The notes under the pieces: generated by a model
Seen by the model: the letters and a program-made list of their open reading frames with translations, nothing else
What the model was told of the DNA's origin: nothing
Database searches by the model: none
Assembly: GCF_004327355.1 (NCBI RefSeq)
Contig: NZ_QJUM01000002.1
Span: 234,124-298,123, forward strand
Direction of reading: 5' to 3'
Length of the DNA stretch: 64,000 bases
DNA from: Phytopseudomonas dryadis
GTDB lineage: Bacteria > Pseudomonadota > Gammaproteobacteria > Pseudomonadales > Pseudomonadaceae
Program-made: the position numbers and the translations under genes
In this document: piece after piece, positions 62,864-64,000 of the stretch
How positions within the stretch are numbered: position 1 is the stretch's first letter
Layout of the letters: every line of letters begins with the position of its first letter

Positions 62864-63510
62864 TCGGTATCGTCATCCCGGCGCACAATGAAGAACTGTT
62901 TCTCGACGACTGCCTGGAATCGGTACTCGCCGCGGCCGGGCACGGCGACCTCACGCTGGCGGTACGGATCCTGGTGGTGCTCGACGACTGCAGTGACGGT
63001 TCCGCGGCCGTGGCGGCCAACTATCCGGTCGAAACGCTGGCGCTGCAAGCGCGCAACGTCGGTATCGCCCGGGCCACGGGTGTCGACTGGTTGCTGCGCC
63101 AGGGCGCGACCTGGATCGCCTGCACCGACGCCGACAGCCAGGTGGCGGCGGACTGGCTGAGCAGCCAGTTGGCCCTGAATGCCGATGTGGTCTGTGGCAC
63201 GGTACAGGTCGCCGACTGGGGCGATATCCAGGCCGAGGTCCAGGCCCGCTATCAACGCCACTATCACGCCGATGACGGCCATCGCCACATCCATGGCGCC
63301 AACCTCGCCTTCAGCGCCGATGCCTATCGCCACGCTGGCGGCTTCAGCCCCCTGCCGGTCGATGAAGACGTGCAGCTGGTGCGCGCCTTCGAGCGCAATG
63401 GCGCCCGCATCGCCTGGAGCACCGCGCCGCGGGTGACCACCAGTGCGCGCCTGGAATGCCGGGCCAGCGGCGGCTTCGGCGACTACCTCAAGTCATTGCT
63501 GCAGGGCTGA
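62860..63510 (+). CDS. Family 2 glycosyltransferase
   Basis: 216 residues; start overlaps the methyltransferase stop by 4 bp. GT2 fold: IGIVIPAHNEELFLDDCLESV, VVLDDCSDGSA, the metal-binding DAD in CTDADSQVAADWL, and PVDEDVQLVRAFERNGARI. No membrane helices, so it acts in the cytoplasm or at its inner face. It ends the ten-gene run that began with glgA. Donor and acceptor sugars are unknown. Confidence 0.9.
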   Translation: MIGIVIPAHNEELFLDDCLESVLAAAGHGDLTLAVRILVVLDDCSDGSAAVAANYPVETLALQARNVGIARATGVDWLLRQGATWIACTDADSQVAADWLSSQLALNADVVCGTVQVADWGDIQAEVQARYQRHYHADDGHRHIHGANLAFSADAYRHAGGFSPLPVDEDVQLVRAFERNGARIAWSTAPRVTTSARLECRASGGFGDYLKSLLQG

Positions 63511-63520
63511 ACGCGCCCCA

Positions 63521-63553
63521 CAAATCCCGCTTCGCGCCGAGGGCGACGCTCCT
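63521..63553. repeat. Half REP palindrome at an IS110 insertion boundary
   Basis: AAATCCCGCTTCGCGCCGAGGGCGACGCTCCT is one arm of the REP found complete at 17692-17783 (inverted). The expected next bases (ACAGG or similar) are absent; the sequence changes to TGTATGTTGAG at 63554. Confidence 0.65.
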
Positions 63554-63800
63554 TGTATGTTGAGCTTATCTGTCAACAACCATGACGGAAGCAGTTACCG
63601 GGGAGGCCGTTCGCTCCTGGAGGCACCTTGCGTGACCTCGCCTGTAGAGTGGCCCCCCGCCTCATTACCACTACGTGGAGTATCCCGAAGCCGGACTCGC
63701 AAGAGTGGCGGACTTCGCATCACAAGGTTGTAGCGGTAAAGAAGTGCGAGGTCGGGGAACCGGTGACCATTGTTACCTATCACGCAGTTGAGGTGAACCC
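63554..63800 (+). ncRNA. Probable bridge/seek guide-RNA leader of the IS110 element
   Basis: A 247-base stretch with no open frame between the element's left edge and its transposase. In IS110-group elements this position encodes the guide RNA that pairs with donor and target DNA. The word CGCTCCT at 63612-63618 repeats the last seven bases of the adjacent REP target (63547-63553), as expected of a target-guide loop, and GACCTCGC (63634-63641) can pair with GCGAGGTC (63746-63753). RNA ends are not known. Confidence 0.5.
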
Positions 63801-64000
63801 GTGAGCGATTATGTAGGCATCGATGTCGGCGCCAAGTCAGTTGTAATGTGCATACGGCGTGCTGGCCGTACCCCCCCTATCCAGGAGTTCCGACAAACTC
63901 CAGAGGGGCACCTGGCTTTGATCAAGAAGCTGGGGCAGCAGGTCGCCTGTGTGGTACTCGAGGCAACCGGGATTTATTACCTGGACTTGGCAGTGGCCCT
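63801..64000 (+). CDS. IS110-family transposase, N-terminal part
   Basis: GTG 63801, five bases after GAGGTG; 66 codons are visible and the frame is open at the window end. It begins MSDYVGIDVGAKSVVMCI with the first catalytic Asp (D8) and has VVLEATGIYYLDLAVA with the Glu (E54) of the DEDD RuvC-like recombinase domain. The Ser-containing transposase domain would lie outside the window. Confidence 0.9.
   Translation, partial: MSDYVGIDVGAKSVVMCIRRAGRTPPIQEFRQTPEGHLALIKKLGQQVACVVLEATGIYYLDLAVA

Larger units (their letters stand above)
63554..64000 (+). mobile_element. IS110-family insertion sequence, left part
   Basis: Starts where the REP arm is interrupted and runs off the window. It contains a ~247-base non-coding leader and the beginning of a DEDD transposase. 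IS110 elements lack terminal inverted repeats and usually make no target duplications. The left boundary is inferred from the break in the REP. Confidence 0.75.

Overview
The window is high-GC bacterial chromosome from a Pseudomonas, most likely a relative of P. aeruginosa. I infer this from codon use, from dispersed REP-type palindromes of the GTAGGAGC class, and from gene orders that I remember from P. aeruginosa: ABC exporter/dsbA-like/trhO/bolA/DUF2059/DUF2804/fumC/oxidoreductase; asnO/ngg/M42 peptidase/hybrid kinase; pcaQ/pcaH/pcaG/pcaR; glgA/treZ/malQ/treY/DUF2934/glgX. No homology search was run, so all names rest on motifs and family knowledge.

Layout. 1-9154: the end of a phage-tail-collar-like protein, a ~2350-residue repeat protein with an N-terminal DUF4347 domain and seven 96-residue repeats, and a TolC-type lipoprotein. 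9530-17642: a housekeeping block (ABC exporter, DsbA-like protein, tRNA hydroxylase TrhO, BolA, DUF2059 and DUF2804 proteins, fumarase, flavodoxin-fold oxidoreductase). 17979-19478: polyphosphate:AMP phosphotransferase. 19614-24587: a spermidine/putrescine-type ABC importer with an Asp/Glu/hydantoin racemase, divergent from a GntR regulator. 25666-28971: mnmC and a soluble two-PAS chemoreceptor. 29402-37753: the N-acetylglutaminylglutamine amide (NAGGN) osmolyte genes and a 7TM hybrid kinase. 38084-38680: a nest of small mobile-looking repeats. 38675-48998: MFS carrier, SDR, pcaR, padR plus siderophore-interacting protein, AEC carrier, ZapE-like ATPase, pcaG, pcaH and pcaQ (protocatechuate catabolism). 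49759-63510: ten plus-strand genes, six for alpha-glucan and trehalose metabolism and then four of unknown pathway (acyl-CoA-dehydrogenase-like, PIG-L deacetylase, methyltransferase, family 2 glycosyltransferase). 63554-64000: the left part of an IS110-family element that appears to sit inside a REP palindrome, with a ~250-base non-coding leader.

How parts work together. The NAGGN genes and the TreY/TreZ branch both make osmoprotectants. GlgA, MalQ and GlgX build and trim alpha-glucan that TreY and TreZ turn into trehalose. PcaQ, PcaHG and PcaR form a protocatechuate module; two inverted copies of a PcaR-like box lie in front of pcaR. Several regulators have visible operator-like palindromes upstream (GntR, PadR, PcaR).

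Most worth following: the translationally coupled four-gene cluster at 60403-63510, whose product is unknown; the IS110 element with its probable guide-RNA leader next to a REP target; and a perfect-ended 300-bp MITE-like element whose terminal repeat supplies the stop codon of its neighbour.
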